From assembly GCA_016617855.1 (NCBI GenBank), contig JAECUM010093627.1, forward strand, positions 1 through 64,000: DNA of 64,000 bases. The letters run 5' to 3'. Shown piece after piece: positions 61,298 to 64,000 of the stretch. A model generated the notes under the pieces. That model was not told where the DNA came from. It ran no database searches and saw only the letters and a program-made list of their open reading frames with translations. This DNA comes from Megalonaias nervosa. Its lineage: Eukaryota; Mollusca; Bivalvia; Unionida; Unionidae. The position numbers were made by a program, and so were the translations under genes. Each line of letters opens with the position of its first letter. Positions within the stretch are counted from its first letter, which is position 1.

Positions 61298-61479
61298 CTT
61301 TAAGTCTATGATTTTCCTGGTCATAAATATTCTTAAAGGAGACATAAAGGCTTTAGACCAATGATACAAAATGTCTGACATATGATTTAGCAATTCTGAT
61401 CTAAGATAATAACTGGAATGCTTAATGTAAGTGAGGCTGTCAGTATCAAGGAAGACCTGAGAGTGTCAGTTATCAAGGA

Positions 61480-63430
61480 AGACCTGATAATGTTGATAGA
61501 CTCAAAGGGATGCTGGTATTGATTATACACTAGTCCCTGAAAACAAGCCACTTTTTCTCATAAGCCTCAAAAGTAGAGGCCCTGATTGCCCTCAAGATTC
61601 TCTACATGATCAAATATCTGAAGTCTTTCTCTCGCACAGCTGTCCTGACAAGAACCAAGCATAAAGGATAAGACAGTCTGGACAAGGGGGAAACTCCTGT
61701 GACCTTGGTTTTGGTTTTGCAATTATCTTCCTGAGTAGGTCAAGCTCAAATAGATCGATAGATCGTTGACCCATGACTTGTCATATTTGAGAGGGGCTGT
61801 GAGAATTATCTTGCAATTCTGACCCTGTATATTCTGATTGAATTTTGGTACTAAAACTGTGGGGCCTTGGGGATAAGTAAAGGCCCACAACACCTCCCAA
61901 CTCCCAACTGATAGACAGTGCATCCTTGGCCCAAGTTTTGGGGTCTGGGACAAGTGAGACAAAGGTGGGCAGATTGTGGTTCTACCTTGTCATAAACAAG
62001 TCAATCATTGAACACCCACAAAGTACATAAATCCAATGAAAAATGGATCGATGAAGAGACCAGTGCATATGAATAACCTACCCATCTGGACAGAACATTG
62101 GCCAGAACACTTGGTCTTCCATGAATGTGTCTGAATTAGCAAGTCAATCTGAAGTTGGTAACAAGAACAACAAAAAAAAAACAGCCTGTACAGGTCAGGT
62201 GATCTGGTGAGCCCAATTAAGTACTTAAGTCACCTCTACAGCATTATCCAAAACAATCAGGACTTACTTCCAGCAGAGTCAGTTCTTCCAGAGCTGAAAG
62301 ATGTTATGATAGCTTAAATTTCTAGAAAGTTGATGTGAAAAGGCCATTCCCCTGGTTCCATTTGCCACTGCCCACATTGAAGCGCAGCAGCAAGTGGGCT
62401 CCCCAACCACATGTGCTGGAATCTGGAAATATTGTAATTTCCAGTTATTGTTGAACCACTGACACAGAAATAATTTAACCTCATTTACGCTATTGGCCTT
62501 CTGGTCAAGTGGACCAGGAAAGGGGCACCACTGAGCCAGCAAAGTCATTTGTAATGGGTGCATATAAAGGTGGTCAAGCTGGATCAGATCTGCTGCTACA
62601 AAGAGTAACCCAAGGAGTTGCATGTACTCTCTCAATGAAAACCATGTCCTTTTGGAAACAGACTCTGCATTGGATGATTCAGAGGATGCCCACATGATGG
62701 AGACACACAAGACTGAGATTGCTTATAAACTCTATACACAGGACAAAATGCTAGAACGGGTGAAGTAAGTTTGCATTTTTCCCAGTTCACTAGAAATGTG
62801 AGATGATTCAAAAGGGATAGAAGAGCATTTCTGCCCTTGAGAAGAATAGCATTGCCCGTATGTCTTTAGAGAAAATTGTTAAGATAAGCCACTGTTGCTG
62901 TAGAGGATGTCAATCAAAGCAGGGTGATGATACAATCTATCTATTTGGTGAAAACCCAGGGCTTGATATTTAAATCAAAGAGAAGGACTCAGTATTGATA
63001 AACTTTGTCACATTAAAGAAACCAAAAAATGTCTGCTACCTCATGTGAATAGGGACATAAAAGTAGGCATTTTGTAAGATCGAACCTGACTGCATGTTCT
63101 CCCATTCAGATGGTGAGTTGGGCAGACCTTGCCATCTCCATCTTAAACTTTAGTGGAAGAATGAATTTGTTGATGCCACTCAGGTCCATGAATGGCCTAA
63201 ACTGGCCATTAGCCTTATTGATAAAAGAACAGTTGTGAAAAGAACCCTGGATTTTTAGCTTTTTGTACAATACCCTCTGCCCATTTGTTAATGAGTGACT
63301 GTGTCTCATGCTCAAAAAAAAATGTTCCTTATCCTGATTTGATGGCAGATCCATTAGAAGGGGAGAGGAAGAAAGTGGTGGGATGGATAAACAAAATCCA
63401 AGCCCAGTTAAATGACTTAGGTCCACCTCT
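61480..63430 (-). mobile_element. DIRS-type (tyrosine recombinase) retroelement, decayed
   Basis: Read on the minus strand from high to low coordinates. An RT start lies near 63150-63200 (NKANGQFRPFMDLSGINKFI). A catalytic box follows at 62871-62887 (YLNNFL, where YLDDFL is expected), then VNWEKCKL and the RT/RNase H link LLGLLFVAADLIQLDHLYMH at ~62600. An RNase H end follows (WSLHRSIFHW ~62050; NHNLPTFVSLVPDPKTWAKD and ALSISWE ~61905-61965). Last is the beginning of a tyrosine recombinase (RASTFEAYEKKWLVFRD, ~61535-61590). This order is that of DIRS/Ngaro elements. Stops and frameshifts are frequent. The element may extend to the window edge with a gag-like part. Confidence 0.85.
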
Positions 63431-64000
63431 GTTTTGCAAAAATAGGTTGATCCAACATGAGTTGCAGAAGTCTAGCAACCACTGATAGGCTGTCTCCAGG
63501 CAGTGAGGGTGTTCAGTCATATCAGAAAGCAGGAGGCTTGGGGTAGAGAAACTTGGTTTCCTACCTACCCTGTAAGATTGTTCCCAGACTGATTTAGCAA
63601 TTCAGAATGTCAACTTCCAGGTGCGTTGGTTGGCAGAATTTACTGCAAGTCAGAAAATCGCTAATGTGGCCAGATCAAGTGGGGTGACAATGTTTCAAAC
63701 TAGCTTCAATGTAGCAAGAAACACATTTATAGCCACCTTATAAAATGCTGAAGCAGACATGTTAACTGCCATTACATTATTATCCAACACCGGAAGTTCA
63801 GTATGGTAAGCAGTCTAATGTGTCCTGTACCAGCATGATGAGAACATGGCATTTACCTGGCTTTCTGAAATGAGGTCTTTAGCATTCCTGGGCCACAGAT
63901 ATGTTCAGACAGCTGATGATTAATCTCCCTGAGTTTTGTTGATTGGGAGAGCAGACAGAAAGGTGACTCTTCATCACTGTCGATGTTGATTGGCACTTTG

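Noticed and set aside
62279..62710. 143-codon minus frame as a host gene
   Set aside because: Its text fits the RT/RNase H link of the DIRS-like element.

Overview
The window is animal nuclear DNA: AT-rich and intron-dominated, with short exons bounded by GT/AG splice sites, many dinucleotide microsatellites, minisatellites, tRNA-derived SINEs, a CR1/L2-type LINE, a Tigger/pogo DNA transposon, TTAA-flanked non-autonomous elements and a DIRS-type retroelement. No operons, ribosome binding sites or CRISPR are seen. The repeat style (SINE tails with a CCTCCACC-type core, degenerate arrays containing GGCCATAACTC and TGACCTTGACC words) suggests a lophotrochozoan, most likely a mollusc. That is an inference, not proof.

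The main gene is one large minus-strand gene from about 61.0 kb down to 18.37 kb. I assembled 16 coding exons by eye. Every exon has consensus splice sites, and all 15 junctions are phase-compatible, giving an open frame of 1977 nt (658 residues plus stop). Its N-terminus is missing; one more candidate exon lies at 61237-61297. Several segments look like WD40/beta-propeller blades, but I cannot assign a family. Its introns, up to 11.6 kb, hold most of the mobile elements.

Region by region. 1-18 kb: mostly non-coding. It contains a probable terminal exon of a second minus-strand gene (4312-4434, hydrophobic C-terminus), a SINE with a perfect target-site duplication (5167-5360), a pair of old ~0.6 kb repeats, a complete but dead Tigger element (9389-12359) and a 37-bp satellite array with higher-order structure (14.8-16.4 kb). 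18-24 kb: 3' exons of the large gene, with an intronic fold-back element at 20.2-21.0 kb. 24-35 kb: the longest intron, with microsatellites, SINEs, a 2.8 kb TTAA element and a LINE split by a second TTAA element. 35-61 kb: the remaining exons, separated by degenerate tandem arrays, AT microsatellites and old LINE/SINE pieces. 61.5-64 kb: a decayed minus-strand DIRS-like retroelement with RT, RNase H and the start of a tyrosine recombinase.

The strongest observations for follow-up are the unassigned WD-like gene, the two TTAA elements whose empty target sites can be read from the host repeats, the higher-order 37-bp satellite, and the DIRS-like element. I did not find a clearly new biological system.
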